Counted from the stretch's first letter, positions 29,918 to 40,552 are shown. The stretch is DNA of 64,000 bases from Oscillospiraceae bacterium (GCA_029007985.1 JAQXIW010000017.1:1-64000); one strand, 5' to 3'. Numbers and translations: made by a program. Notes: generated from the sequence alone by a model not told the origin.

Positions 29918-30361
29918 ATGATGCTTCATGAATTGAGACCGGCAGAAGGCTCAAGCAAAGCTGCTAAGAGAAAAGGTCGTGGTCACGGCAGCGGTAACGG
30001 CAAAACAGCAGGTTACGGCCACAAAGGTCAGAAGGCTCGTTCTGGCGCTAAGAAGGCAGGCTTCGAAGGTGGTCAGCTTCCACTTCAGAGAAGACTTCCT
30101 AAGGTAGGTTTTACAAACTACCCATTCAGAAAGATTTTCGCTACAATTAAAGTCAGCGACCTCGAAGCAAGATTTGAAGCAGGCGCTGTTGTTGACGAAG
30201 CAGCAGTAATCGCAGCAGGTCTTGTCAAAAAGACAAATGACGGTATCAAAGTCCTTGGCAACGGTGAAATCACAAAGCCAATGACAGTGCAGCTTACAGC
30301 TTTTTCTGCATCAGCTAAGGAAAAGATTGAAAAAGCAGGCGGAAAGGCTGAAGAGGTATAA
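29918..30361 (+). CDS. rplO: 50S ribosomal protein L15
   Basis: MLHELRPAEGSSKAAKRKGRGHGSGNGKTAGYGHKGQKAR. Confidence 0.99.
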   Translation: MMLHELRPAEGSSKAAKRKGRGHGSGNGKTAGYGHKGQKARSGAKKAGFEGGQLPLQRRLPKVGFTNYPFRKIFATIKVSDLEARFEAGAVVDEAAVIAAGLVKKTNDGIKVLGNGEITKPMTVQLTAFSASAKEKIEKAGGKAEEV

Positions 30362-30366
30362 GTAGA

Positions 30367-31662
30367 GTGTTACAGACATTTAAGAATGCATGGAAAATTG
30401 AAGACCTTCGTAAGAAGATTATCTTCACAGCGATAGTTCTTGTGATTTATCGCTTGGGTGCGGCAATCGCCGTCCCGTTTATCCAACCGGAAGCTCTCAA
30501 GGCTATGATTTCGGCCGATAACGGCAATATGCTCGGCTATCTCAACCTTGTATCCGGCGGTGCATTTGCCAATGCCACTCTCTTTGCTCTTGGTGTAATT
30601 CCTTACATCAACTCATCCATCATCATCACTCTTTTGACAGTTGCCATTCCTTATCTGGAAAACCTGTCAAAAGAAGGTGAAGAGGGTAGAAGAAAAATCG
30701 CAAGAATCACAAGATATGTCGCCGTAGGCATCGCCTTTATAATTTCCATAGGTTACTATTTCACCCTCAGAAATTACGGAACGCTTATGTACACAAAAGG
30801 TCTTGAAGGTTTCTTTGCGGCTGTAGTAATTATCGTTACATTTGTTGCAGGTTCACTTTTACTCATGTGGATGGGCGAACAGATAGACAAAAAAGGCATC
30901 GGCAACGGTGTTTCTCTGATTATCTTCACCGGTATTGTTTCAAGATTCCCGCAATCAGTTTCAACATTCGTCGATATGGTTAAGCGCGGCATCGACGGGG
31001 AGGTTATCAACTTCGTTCTTGTCCCTGTATTCGTTATTTTTGCCGTTGCAGTAGTTGCTTTTGCCGTTGTTCTCAATAACGCCGAAAGAAGAATTCCTGT
31101 TCAGTACGCAAAAAGAGTTGTCGGCAGAAAAATGATGGGCGGCCAGAGCACATATCTTCCTATCAAGGTAAATATGTCCGGCGTTATGCCAATCATCTTC
31201 GCTTCCGCTTTGGTATCCATTCCGGGTACAATCAGAGCGTTCTTCAACGTAACAAGTGAAGTATGGGTCAAGATTCTCAATGTATTCAACTATAACGGTT
31301 TTGTATATGCCGTTGTTTACGCAGTTCTCATCGTAGTTTTCAACTACTTCTACGTAACAATGCAGTACAACCCGGTTGAAATCGCAAATAACCTGCGCAC
31401 AAACAACGGCGTCATCCCTGGCTTCAGACCGGGTAAACAGACACAGGACTTTATCGCAAAGGTTATTTCAAAACTCACATTTATCGGTGCTCTCTTCCTC
31501 GTAGTTGTCGCCATCCTGCCGATTATCACAGGTAACCTGACAGGCAAGGCAATTCAGCTCGGCGGTACATCAATACTCATCGTAGTAGGTGTTGCCCTTG
31601 AGACAGCCCAGGTACTTGAGAGCCAGATGGTTATGCGCCATCACAAGGGCTTCCTTGAATAA
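30367..31662 (+). CDS. secY: Preprotein translocase subunit SecY (GTG start)
   Basis: Multi-TM; GGAFANATLFALGVIPYINSSIIITLL, GMPI-type VIPGFRPGKQT. Confidence 0.98.
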   Translation: MLQTFKNAWKIEDLRKKIIFTAIVLVIYRLGAAIAVPFIQPEALKAMISADNGNMLGYLNLVSGGAFANATLFALGVIPYINSSIIITLLTVAIPYLENLSKEGEEGRRKIARITRYVAVGIAFIISIGYYFTLRNYGTLMYTKGLEGFFAAVVIIVTFVAGSLLLMWMGEQIDKKGIGNGVSLIIFTGIVSRFPQSVSTFVDMVKRGIDGEVINFVLVPVFVIFAVAVVAFAVVLNNAERRIPVQYAKRVVGRKMMGGQSTYLPIKVNMSGVMPIIFASALVSIPGTIRAFFNVTSEVWVKILNVFNYNGFVYAVVYAVLIVVFNYFYVTMQYNPVEIANNLRTNNGVIPGFRPGKQTQDFIAKVISKLTFIGALFLVVVAILPIITGNLTGKAIQLGGTSILIVVGVALETAQVLESQMVMRHHKGFLE

Positions 31663-31694
31663 TCCGATATAAAATAAATTGGAGAACAATAATT

Positions 31695-32324
31695 ATGAAC
31701 ATTATATTATTAGGTGCTCCGGGTGCCGGCAAAGGCACACAGGCAGAAATCATTTGCAATAAGCTGAACATCCCGGCTATTTCAACAGGCAACATTCTCC
31801 GTCAGGCTGTCAAGGACGGCACGGAAATGGGCATAAAGGCAAAAGCTTTTATGGACGCAGGTCAGCTCGTACCGGACGAGGTTATCTTCGGTATCTTGGA
31901 TGACAGACTTAAAATGGATGACTGCAAAAACGGCTTTGTACTTGACGGTGTTCCAAGAACAATCCCTCAGGCAGAAGCTATTGACAACATGGGTGTCAAA
32001 ATTGATATGGCACTTGATATCGAGGTCAGAGATGAGCTCATCGTCGAGCGCGTAAGCGGCAGACGAGTTTGCTCATGCGGCGCCACATATCATGTGAAAT
32101 ATAACCCGAGTGCCGTTGAAGGCATTTGCGACAAGTGCGGCAAACCGCTTATGATCCGCAAGGACGACGAGCCGGCTACCGTTCTTGACAGACTTGCCAC
32201 ATACCACAAACAGACCGAGCCTCTGAAAGATTATTACAGGACAAAGGGCGTTTTAGTTGAGGTTTGCGGCGAAAACAGCGTAGAAGACACAACGGAACTC
32301 GTACTCAAGGCAATAGGTAAATAA
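31695..32324 (+). CDS. adk: Adenylate kinase with zinc-binding LID
   Basis: MNIILLGAPGAGKGTQAE; CSCGATYHVKYNPSAVEGICDKCG. Confidence 0.98.
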   Translation: MNIILLGAPGAGKGTQAEIICNKLNIPAISTGNILRQAVKDGTEMGIKAKAFMDAGQLVPDEVIFGILDDRLKMDDCKNGFVLDGVPRTIPQAEAIDNMGVKIDMALDIEVRDELIVERVSGRRVCSCGATYHVKYNPSAVEGICDKCGKPLMIRKDDEPATVLDRLATYHKQTEPLKDYYRTKGVLVEVCGENSVEDTTELVLKAIGK

Positions 32325-32326
32325 CT

Positions 32327-33082
32327 GTGATTATAATTAAAAACGCCGACGAAATAAAAAGTTTAAAAAATGCTTGCATAATTTCTGCAGGTGTGTTAAA
32401 CTATGTCGGTGAGCAAATTTGCGCAGGTATGACTACCTACGAACTTGACAAAATTATACACGATTATATTATCGCTCACGGGGCTAAGCCGGGATTCCTC
32501 GGAATGTACGGCTTCCCCGGAAGCGCTTGTATATCCGTAAACGATGAGGTTATACACGGCATTCCGTCAAAAAAGGTAATCATCAGGAGCGGTGATATAG
32601 TAAGTGTAGACACGGGCGCATTTATAGGCGGTTTCCACGGTGATAATGCTTTCACTTATCAGGTGGGAAAGGTCAGCCCCGTTGCTGAAAAACTGTGCCG
32701 AGTCACAAATGAATGTCTTGCTTTGGGCATTGCGGCTGCTCGCCCGGGCAACAGAATCGGTGACATCGGATATGCGGTTCAAAAGCATGCGGAAGAAAAC
32801 GGCTTCTCCGTAGTCAGAGAATATGTCGGTCATGGTATCGGCAGAGATCTGCACGAAGACCCTGAGGTGCCGAATTTCGGCAGGGCCGGCAGGGGCGTGA
32901 GACTTGTGCCGGGTATGACTATAGCTATAGAGCCTATGATTACTGAGGGCTCTTGCGAAGTCAAAGTAATGTCAAACGAATGGACGGTTAAAACCGTAGA
33001 CGGCGGATTGGCTGCTCATTTTGAGCGTACAATAGCAATCGGCGCAAACGGTCCGGAAATTCTGACAAATTGGGATTTATAA
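32327..33082 (+). CDS. map: Type I methionyl aminopeptidase (GTG start)
   Basis: SVDTGAFIGGFHGDNAFTY, GHGIGRDLHEDPEVPNFG. Confidence 0.97.
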   Translation: MIIIKNADEIKSLKNACIISAGVLNYVGEQICAGMTTYELDKIIHDYIIAHGAKPGFLGMYGFPGSACISVNDEVIHGIPSKKVIIRSGDIVSVDTGAFIGGFHGDNAFTYQVGKVSPVAEKLCRVTNECLALGIAAARPGNRIGDIGYAVQKHAEENGFSVVREYVGHGIGRDLHEDPEVPNFGRAGRGVRLVPGMTIAIEPMITEGSCEVKVMSNEWTVKTVDGGLAAHFERTIAIGANGPEILTNWDL

Positions 33083-33089
33083 TCTCGGT

Positions 33090-33119
33090 TTGACAGTGAC
33101 ATTAAGTGACTGTTATTTC
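33090..33119 (+). promoter_or_regulatory. Probable extended -10 promoter in map-infA gap (TTGACA-N18-TATTTC with TG)
   Basis: TTGACA 33090-33095; TGTTATTTC at 33111-33119. Confidence 0.5.
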
Positions 33120-33125
33120 TGTATG

Positions 33126-33312
33126 GTCAGGCTGTCGGGAGTGAATAATGCTTAACAAACTTTTGTATGGGTTTGTCCCCAAAGGGATAACTATGCATAC
33201 AAAAGTATTAAGTGTGTTTTGATTACCCCTCACACTTTACAGCGGACTGAAATGCAAATAAGTATTTCAATCGGCTAAAGACAGCCGAGAAACAAAGATA
33301 GGAGTAATAATA
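33126..33312 (+). promoter_or_regulatory. Structured leader RNA upstream of infA
   Basis: ACTTTTGTATG/CATACAAAAGT 11-bp stem, TCCC/GGGA, TGAAATGC/GTATTTCA, GGCTGTC/GACAGCC, TCGGCT/AGCCGA. Confidence 0.65.
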
Positions 33313-33531
33313 ATGGCTAAAGATGATGTAATCGAAGTCGAAGGAACAGTTGTCGAGGCTATGCCAAACGCAATGTTCCAAGTTGAACTCGCAAACGGTC
33401 ACCGTTTGCTCGCTCACATTTCAGGCAAACTCAGAATGAACTACATTCGTATTTTGCCGGGCGATAAGGTAACAGTTGAAATGTCACCTTACGACTTAAC
33501 AAAGGGGCGCATTACTTGGCGTTCCAAATAA
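33313..33531 (+). CDS. infA: Translation initiation factor IF-1
   Basis: [53 protein letters not shown]. Confidence 0.99.
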   Translation: MAKDDVIEVEGTVVEAMPNAMFQVELANGHRLLAHISGKLRMNYIRILPGDKVTVEMSPYDLTKGRITWRSK

Positions 33532-33564
33532 TCACACACACAGCATTTTAGGAGGTTACGAATT

Positions 33565-33678
33565 ATGAAGGTAAAGCCATCCGTTAAACCAATGTGCGAA
33601 AAATGCAAGGTTATCAAGAGACACGGTAAAGTTATGGTAATCTGCACAAATCCAAAACACAAACAGCGTCAGGGTTAA
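33565..33678 (+). CDS. rpmJ: 50S ribosomal protein L36 (37 aa, absent from ORF track)
   Basis: Hand-translated [37 protein letters not shown]; aggagg RBS. Confidence 0.97.
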   Translation: MKVKPSVKPMCEKCKVIKRHGKVMVICTNPKHKQRQG

Positions 33679-33708
33679 TGACAGTATAATTAACAGGAGG
33701 TAAGATAT

Positions 33709-34080
33709 ATGGCTCGTATATCAGGTATTGACTTACCAAGAGAAAAGCGCGTTGAAATCGGCCTTACATACATTTACGGTATCGGTCTTTCAACATCACA
33801 GAAGCTTCTCGCAGCTGCCGGCGTAAATCCGGACACAAGAGTAAAAGACCTTACAGATGAAGAAGTACAGGCAATCAGAGATCAGATAGAAGCACAGCAG
33901 GTCGTAGTAGAAGGCGATCTCAGAAGACAGACAGCTCTTGACATCAAGAGACTCACAGAGATCGGCTGCTACAGAGGCGTCAGACACCGCAAAGGTCTCC
34001 CGGTTCGCGGTCAGAGAACAAAGACAAACGCAAGAACACGCAAGGGCGCCAAAAAGACTGTTGCTAACAAAAAGAAGTAA
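33709..34080 (+). CDS. rpsM: 30S ribosomal protein S13
   Basis: [26 protein letters not shown]. Confidence 0.99.
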   Translation: MARISGIDLPREKRVEIGLTYIYGIGLSTSQKLLAAAGVNPDTRVKDLTDEEVQAIRDQIEAQQVVVEGDLRRQTALDIKRLTEIGCYRGVRHRKGLPVRGQRTKTNARTRKGAKKTVANKKK

Positions 34081-34096
34081 TTAAGGAGGCTAAAAA

Positions 34097-34489
34097 ATGG
34101 CAGTTAAAAAGACAACAACTCGCAAGAGAATTCAGCGTAAAAATATTGAACGCGGTGCTGCTCATATTCAGTCTACTTTTAACAACACAATTGTTACAAT
34201 TACAGACGTTCAGGGCAACGCAATTTCATGGTGCAGCGCAGGCGGCCTCGGTTTCAGAGGTTCAAGACAGGCTACACCTTATGCAGCACAGATGGTTGCA
34301 GAGACAGCTGCAAAGGCAGCTATGGAACACGGCCTCAAAACAGTTGAGGTTTTCGTAAAGGGTCCGGGTCAGGGCAGAGAATCCGCTATCAGAGCTCTTC
34401 AGGCAGCAGGCCTTGAAGTAACAATGATTAAAGATGTTACACCTATCCCGCACAATGGTTGTCGTCCACCTAAGAGAAGACGCGTTTAA
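34097..34489 (+). CDS. rpsK: 30S ribosomal protein S11
   Basis: [26 protein letters not shown]. Confidence 0.99.
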   Translation: MAVKKTTTRKRIQRKNIERGAAHIQSTFNNTIVTITDVQGNAISWCSAGGLGFRGSRQATPYAAQMVAETAAKAAMEHGLKTVEVFVKGPGQGRESAIRALQAAGLEVTMIKDVTPIPHNGCRPPKRRRV

Positions 34490-34509
34490 TACAAATAGGA
34501 GGAACTAAT

Positions 34510-35112
34510 ATGGCAAAGAATATGCAGCCAATCGCAAGACGTTGCAAGGCCTTGGGTATCTCACCGGCAGTTATGGGCTATGACAAAAAGACAACAACTC
34601 GTAACCCTGGCAACGGCATGCGCAAAAAGCAGTCTGAATATGCTCTTCAGCTCAAAGAAAAGCAGAAGCTTAAATTTATATACGGCGTTCTTGAAAAGCA
34701 GTTTGCCGGCTATTTCGCAATGGCAGAACGCAGAGAAGGTATGGCAGGTGAAAACCTCCTCACAATTCTCGAATCCCGTCTTGACAACGTTGTATTCCGT
34801 CTCGGCTTTGCATCTACACGCCGTGACGCAAGACAGCTTGTCAACCATGCTCACTTCACAGTAAACGGCAGAAAAGTTGACATTCCGTCATATCAGGTTA
34901 AGGCCGGCGACGTTATCGCAGTACGCGAGCGCTCAAAGTCTTCTCCGAAATTTGCTCAGTATGCAGCAGCAGACGCTCCGCTGGTAATCGTACCGGCTTG
35001 GCTCAGCCGCGACGCAGCTGAACTCAAAGGCACTGTGCTCCGCGCACCGGAACGCAGCGATATTGAATTCGAGGTTTCAGAACATCTTATCGTCGAGCTT
35101 TATTCTAAATAA
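34510..35112 (+). CDS. rpsD: 30S ribosomal protein S4
   Basis: [41 protein letters not shown]. Confidence 0.98.
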   Translation: MAKNMQPIARRCKALGISPAVMGYDKKTTTRNPGNGMRKKQSEYALQLKEKQKLKFIYGVLEKQFAGYFAMAERREGMAGENLLTILESRLDNVVFRLGFASTRRDARQLVNHAHFTVNGRKVDIPSYQVKAGDVIAVRERSKSSPKFAQYAAADAPLVIVPAWLSRDAAELKGTVLRAPERSDIEFEVSEHLIVELYSK

Positions 35113-35174
35113 TCCATCTAAGCAAATTAGCAGTTATAAAACTATTTTTAAGCTTATAATCGGAGGATTAACGA

Positions 35175-36131
35175 ATGATAGAAATCGAAAAACCAAGAAT
35201 CAAAACACGGGTTTTATCAGACGACGGCAGATACGGTAAATTTGTTGTTGAACCTCTTGAAAGAGGCTTCGGCATCACACTCGGCAACTCGCTCAGAAGA
35301 ATTCTTCTTTCATCTCTTCCGGGCGTAGCCGTAACAAGCGTGAAAATCGACGGCGTTCTCCACGAGTTCACAACAATTCCGGGCGTCAAGGAAGATGTCA
35401 CAGACATCATCCTCAATGTCAAGGGCATCACGGCAAAGCTTTACTGCGATGAAGTAAAGACTGTGCGTATCAACGCTGTGGGTCCATGCGAAGTAACGGC
35501 AGGCTCAATTGAGGCAGACAGTGACATCGAGATTCTTAATCCTGATTGGCACATCGCCACATTGAGCGAAGGTGCTAAACTTGTAATGGAACTCACATTC
35601 GATAAGGGACGTGGTTATGTTCCGGGCGATAAGAATAAGAAAACACAGGAATACACAACACTGGGAATTCTTCCTACAGACAGCATTTATACTCCTGTCG
35701 TAAAGGCTAACTACTCGGTTGAAAATACGCGTGTAGGTCAGATAACAGACTATGACAAACTCACACTTGAGGTTTGGACAAACGGCGTTATCACAGCCAA
35801 CGAAGCCATGAGTATAGGCGCAAGAATCCTCATCGACCATCTTGAACTCTTTGTCGGTCTCGCCGACGACGTTTCAAGACCGGTGATGGTTGAAACAGGC
35901 AAGGATGAAACAACAAATAAGGGTCTCGGAGAAATAACAATTGAAGACTTAGACCTTTCGGTCCGTTCCTTCAACTGTCTCAAGAGAGCCGGCATCCACA
36001 CTGTTGGAGACCTTGTAGGTAAATCCGAGAGCGAAATGATGAAAGTCAGAAATCTCGGCAGAAAGAGCTTTGAAGAAGTCATGCAGAAAATGGCTGCTTT
36101 GGGCTTAAAATTCCCAAAAGATGAAGAATAA
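35175..36131 (+). CDS. rpoA: DNA-directed RNA polymerase subunit alpha
   Basis: [29 protein letters not shown]-terminal alphaCTD. Confidence 0.99.
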   Translation: MIEIEKPRIKTRVLSDDGRYGKFVVEPLERGFGITLGNSLRRILLSSLPGVAVTSVKIDGVLHEFTTIPGVKEDVTDIILNVKGITAKLYCDEVKTVRINAVGPCEVTAGSIEADSDIEILNPDWHIATLSEGAKLVMELTFDKGRGYVPGDKNKKTQEYTTLGILPTDSIYTPVVKANYSVENTRVGQITDYDKLTLEVWTNGVITANEAMSIGARILIDHLELFVGLADDVSRPVMVETGKDETTNKGLGEITIEDLDLSVRSFNCLKRAGIHTVGDLVGKSESEMMKVRNLGRKSFEEVMQKMAALGLKFPKDEE

Positions 36132-36145
36132 AAGGAGTAACTCAC

Positions 36146-36487
36146 ATGCCAGGTACAAGAAAACTCGGTAGAACAAGTGAACACCGCAGAGCTATGATGA
36201 GAGCAATGGTTACATACCTTCTTGAAAACGGCAAAATCGAAACAACTGTTTCAAGAGCCAAAGAAGTAAGAATTGCTGCTGAAAAAATCATCACTCTCGG
36301 CAAAAATGATACACTGCATGCAAAGAGACAGGTATACGGCTACGTAACAAAAGAAGATGTAGCAAGAAAAGTCTTTGATGAAATTTCACCAAAATACGAA
36401 GACCGCAACGGTGGTTATACAAGAATCATCAAAATCGGCGCTCGTCGCGGTGACGCAGCTGAAATGGCAATTATCGAACTTGTTTAA
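36146..36487 (+). CDS. rplQ: 50S ribosomal protein L17
   Basis: [30 protein letters not shown]. Confidence 0.99.
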   Translation: MPGTRKLGRTSEHRRAMMRAMVTYLLENGKIETTVSRAKEVRIAAEKIITLGKNDTLHAKRQVYGYVTKEDVARKVFDEISPKYEDRNGGYTRIIKIGARRGDAAEMAIIELV

Positions 36488-36508
36488 TCGTAATTGATAA
36501 ATATTAAG

Positions 36509-36536
36509 AGTCCGTCTGTGTGGCGGACTTTTATTT
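36509..36536 (+). terminator. Intrinsic terminator of the ribosomal superoperon
   Basis: AGTCCG-N9-CGGACT followed by TTTATTTTT. Confidence 0.82.
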
Positions 36537-36664
36537 TTATATAAAAAATAACATATTTTTTGTAAGATATTTAGAATTCGGTTAATATTCACACAATAAA
36601 CTTTATATTATATTCTCTATATGATATTATATATCGAGATAAATACCTAACATCAGGGGGCATT

Positions 36665-38872
36665 ATGACTGAAAAATCAGGTAAAAAGAACAGCATACAA
36701 AAGAGTATAAGATATATCATAAAAAGGGCAAAACGGGGCAGCAAGCCCCACATAGCGCTTATTGCGGGCTTTGCCGTATGTATAGTGCTTATATTTGCGC
36801 TGTTTGTCGGCGCTGTTTTCGGCGGCGGCAAAAATGCGGCCTCCGACGGCGAAGATATGTCTCAAAACGAGCTTGATGCCGAATACAACCCGCGGGACGA
36901 GGCGCTCGACACCGACCAGCTGGGCGTCACCGTTTTGCAGGAAACAGCCGACGCCGGCAAGGATTATATAGACGAAACGCTGTTTATCGGCGACTCCAAC
37001 ACCGTGCGCACAATGCTGTACGGCTACACCACATGGGACAATGTCATCGCCGCCGTATCAATGGGCGTACAGCACATTGACAATTTACAGTTGGTCTATT
37101 TCAAAGGATACAAAAATCCGATGACGGTAATTGAGGCAGTAGAAGTCTATCAGCCGAAGAGAATAATAATCACCTACGGCACCAACAATCTGTTTATGGA
37201 CACCGATGAATTTATCGAGCGGTACAGAAAACAGCTCAAAAAAATATACGACGCCTATCCTTATTCCGACATTATAGTAAATGCCGTTCCGCCGCTTGAC
37301 AAAGAGAGAGAAAATACCCTCCTCACAATGCAGGCGGTCGACAAAATGAATAAGGCTATTGCGGAAATGTGCAAAGAAGAGGGGTATAAGTTCCTGAACT
37401 CATCCGAGGCGCTCAAAGACCGGAAAACGGGCTTTGCCAAAAAGGATTACACGATAGGCGACGGAGTGCACCTGTCGATGAAGGGCATGGAAGCTCTTAT
37501 GAACTATATCACCACCCACGCCTACATAACGGAAGACACCCGCCCGAAGCCGTTGAAGAAAGTACCGGCAAGGGACGAGACGCCGACGGGTATCATCACC
37601 GAAGACCCGATTGCCGTCCGCGGCACAAGAATAACGATAAATTTTGTGTCCTCCGACACCGAATTGGGAAAAATCAGCGGTGAAATTCAGCAAAAGGTCA
37701 AGAGAACGCTGTCAACAACAGAGGTCATTGCGGAGCCTGCGACGGAAAACGGAGGCATTTTCACCGGCTGGAGCTGTGACTACGAGGGGCTGTCTTCAAA
37801 ATCCGATGAAAAAATCAAATTCACCGTGCCGAAAGTCGATGAAAATGTCACGGAAATTACAGTCACCGCAAATTTTGCAAAGGCGAGCATAAACATTAAA
37901 AAGGATTCCGAAATAGTAAACAGCATTTCGCTCAACAGCGGCGAGACCGCAATTCTCAACGCGGCGATTGTCGGCAATTTCCAAGGCGACAAGACTGTCG
38001 AGTGGGAGAGTGAGGACAAAACCGTGGCCACGGTCGACAAAAACGGCGTTGTAAAGGCTGTTTCCGGCGGCACGACAAAAATATATGCGTCTATTTGCGA
38101 GGGCAAAATTTACGCCTATACGACAGTCACCGTAAAACAGGCTTTGGAATCAATTTCAATTTCCGGCGATTCGGGTATGAAGCCGGGCGCGACTGCACAG
38201 CTTAAACTTGTTCTGAATCCGGAGGGCGCAAACGCCAATGCCGACGACGCTGTATGGAGTTCCGACAACGACAGCGTGGCGACGGTCTCGCAAAGCGGTC
38301 TTGTAACCGCAAAGGGCGAAGGCACGGTCACAATAACCGCAAAACTTGACAAGCATGAGGCAAAGCACAAAATAACCGTGACGGCGTCAAAGCCGCTGCA
38401 ATCAATACAAATTTCCGGCAACACAACCCTTGAAATCGGTGAGTACACACAGTTGACGGTCACATTTACACCGAGCGACACCACCGACAGCAAGAGCGTA
38501 AAATGGTCGTCCTCCGACACTTCCGTCGCAACGGTAACAGAGGGTAAGGTCACCGCCGAAGGGGCCGGAACGGCGAAAATCAAGGCTGTGTCCGGCAACT
38601 GTGAGGCGGAGATAACAATAACCGTCAATGCGGCGCCTACGCCGCCGCCTCACACTCACGAATGGACGGAAACAGCCAGAGTCGAAGCCGGCCCGGGCAC
38701 AGACGGCTCGGTCACTTATTCCTGCACTTGCGGAGAGACAAAGACGGAGATTATACCGGCGTTGCCTGTGATAGAAGAGCCGCAGCCGAGCCGGGAGCCG
38801 CCTGCCGACCCTACTCCTGCACCGCCGGAACGGCAGGATCCTCGGCCGCGGCGGCCGGATAGCGTAGAGTAA
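36665..38872 (+). CDS. Membrane-anchored SGNH/GDSL hydrolase-like protein with bacterial Ig-like (Big_2) repeats and proline-rich tail
   Basis: TM near N-terminus; LFIGDSNTVR, TYGTNN, IGDGVHLSMKGM catalytic blocks; repeated VxWxSxDxxVATVxxxGxVTAxxxGTxxI Big_2 units. Confidence 0.85.
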   Translation: MTEKSGKKNSIQKSIRYIIKRAKRGSKPHIALIAGFAVCIVLIFALFVGAVFGGGKNAASDGEDMSQNELDAEYNPRDEALDTDQLGVTVLQETADAGKDYIDETLFIGDSNTVRTMLYGYTTWDNVIAAVSMGVQHIDNLQLVYFKGYKNPMTVIEAVEVYQPKRIIITYGTNNLFMDTDEFIERYRKQLKKIYDAYPYSDIIVNAVPPLDKERENTLLTMQAVDKMNKAIAEMCKEEGYKFLNSSEALKDRKTGFAKKDYTIGDGVHLSMKGMEALMNYITTHAYITEDTRPKPLKKVPARDETPTGIITEDPIAVRGTRITINFVSSDTELGKISGEIQQKVKRTLSTTEVIAEPATENGGIFTGWSCDYEGLSSKSDEKIKFTVPKVDENVTEITVTANFAKASINIKKDSEIVNSISLNSGETAILNAAIVGNFQGDKTVEWESEDKTVATVDKNGVVKAVSGGTTKIYASICEGKIYAYTTVTVKQALESISISGDSGMKPGATAQLKLVLNPEGANANADDAVWSSDNDSVATVSQSGLVTAKGEGTVTITAKLDKHEAKHKITVTASKPLQSIQISGNTTLEIGEYTQLTVTFTPSDTTDSKSVKWSSSDTSVATVTEGKVTAEGAGTAKIKAVSGNCEAEITITVNAAPTPPPHTHEWTETARVEAGPGTDGSVTYSCTCGETKTEIIPALPVIEEPQPSREPPADPTPAPPERQDPRPRRPDSVE

Positions 38873-39030
38873 TACGATACCCCCGCGGTGAAGATAATAT
38901 TGACCGTGAAATTAAGGGCTATTCATTGCACTTTGATTTAAGGATATTTTTCATCACCGTTATCATCAAAACCGTAAACTTTCCACGCTGACCGATGTTC
39001 TCAAAAGGACATAAAAACAACGCATAAACA

Positions 39031-39105
39031 AAACGGCATTTATTGTCCAAAACCCGACTCAATCAACTTATCGGGCTCGGACGACAAATGCCGTTTATTT
39101 ATTTT
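39031..39105 (+). terminator. Long composite terminator hairpin between convergent genes
   Basis: AAACGGCATTT/AAATGCCGTTT outer stem, GTCC/GGAC and CCCGA/TCGGG inner stems, followed by TTTATTTATTTTG. Confidence 0.8.
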
Positions 39106-39108
39106 GTT

Positions 39109-40401
39109 TTATTTCACCGCTCCGCATGTCATTTTTGCGCCGTCTATTCCGGTCAATTTCACCTTTACGATGTCACCGGATTTGTACCCCTCATCTTTTA
39201 TCAAAACCGGGATATAGCGTGTTGTATAGGCTGTATAATAACCGTCTGCGGTTCTTGCTTCGAGCAGAGCTTCGTCCTCCATACCTATGTAGTCGGCATA
39301 TACTCTGTCTCTCGTCTGCTCGGATTTATATATCATTGTGCGGTTTCTGTCCTGCTTTGTTTTGTTGTCCAGCTGATTTGGCATGGTCGCGCCTCTTGTG
39401 CCCTCGCGCGGCGAATAAGGGAATGCGTGCACTCTTGTGAATTTACAGCTCTGAACAAAAGCCAAGCTGTCGAGAAAGTCCTCTTCGGTTTCACCCGGAA
39501 AACCGACTATGACATCGGTGGTAAAGCTCGGCCTGTCAAACAGCTCTCTCATTCTGTTCATCATATTTGTATAAAAAGCCCTGTCGTATCGTCTGCCCAT
39601 GGCTTTCAGAGTTTTGTCGCATCCGCTTTGCAGACAAAGGTGAAAATGCGGGCAAAGCTTTTTCACCTTGCTCATTCTCACCAGCATTTCATCGGTGAAC
39701 ATATCCAGCTCAAGACTTGACAGTCTTATTCTCTCAATGCCGTCCACGGTTGCAACCGCCTCAATGGCGTCGCATATGTTGATGCCCAAATCCTGACCGT
39801 AGCAGGACAGATTAACCCCGGACAGCACTATTTCTCTGTGGCCGGCGGCAGCCATCTTTTTTGCCTCGTCGATTATGCTGTCGATAGGGCGGGAGCGCAC
39901 CCGGCCTCTTGCCTTCGGAATAATACAGTAGGCGCACCATCTGTTGCAGCCGTCCTCGATTTTCATAAAAGCTCGGGTGTGAAGTCTGTCGACCTCGCTT
40001 TCAAATTCTTCAAATTTCTCATTGCTGTCGTACTGTACTATATTGACATATCGTTTTTTGTCCGCCAAATAGTTGTTTACAAGGTCGAGCACGCCGCTTT
40101 TTCCGCGGCTGCCAATAATTATGTCCGCCTCCCGTATGCCCTCCGCTTTTTCCGGAAAAGCCTGAGGCATACATCCGCACAAAACTATGACGGCGCTCGG
40201 GTTTGCTCTTCTGGCGCGTCTTATCCAGGAAATCGACTTTTTGTCGCCGGATAGAGTTACCGTACAGCTGTTGACCACATACACGTCGGCGACCTCGCCG
40301 TCCTCGGCAATTTCGTATCCGGCTTTTTTGAAAATATTTATCATAGCGGCAGTTTCCTGCTGATTAACTTTACATCCCAAAGTAAAAAAACAAACCTTCA
40401 T
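39109..40401 (-). CDS. mtaB: tRNA (N(6)-L-threonylcarbamoyladenosine(37)-C(2))-methylthiotransferase
   Basis: MKVCFFTLGCKVNQQETAAM; radical SAM CNRWCAYCIIPKARGRVRSR; start re-assigned to 40401. Confidence 0.94.
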   Translation of the reverse strand: MKVCFFTLGCKVNQQETAAMINIFKKAGYEIAEDGEVADVYVVNSCTVTLSGDKKSISWIRRARRANPSAVIVLCGCMPQAFPEKAEGIREADIIIGSRGKSGVLDLVNNYLADKKRYVNIVQYDSNEKFEEFESEVDRLHTRAFMKIEDGCNRWCAYCIIPKARGRVRSRPIDSIIDEAKKMAAAGHREIVLSGVNLSCYGQDLGINICDAIEAVATVDGIERIRLSSLELDMFTDEMLVRMSKVKKLCPHFHLCLQSGCDKTLKAMGRRYDRAFYTNMMNRMRELFDRPSFTTDVIVGFPGETEEDFLDSLAFVQSCKFTRVHAFPYSPREGTRGATMPNQLDNKTKQDRNRTMIYKSEQTRDRVYADYIGMEDEALLEARTADGYYTAYTTRYIPVLIKDEGYKSGDIVKVKLTGIDGAKMTCGAVK

Positions 40402-40552
40402 ATTTGCTCCTTGCGTTTTATTCAAAGTATTATAGCAAAATTTTTACAAAAACTCAACATTGCATTAAACGCCGGGCAAAAAATGTCAAGAGTGAATAAT
40501 GACAAATCTTTTAACCCTTTGATTTATATATCGCCGAAATGGCTATATTTTA

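Noticed and set aside
37900-38640. Repeated segments in the surface protein as a DNA repeat array
   Set aside because: They are diverged protein Big_2 domains rather than nucleotide repeats or CRISPR.
39043-39720. 225-aa plus-strand ORF antisense to mtaB
   Set aside because: mtaB has strong radical-SAM/MTTase signatures on the minus strand; this frame shows none.
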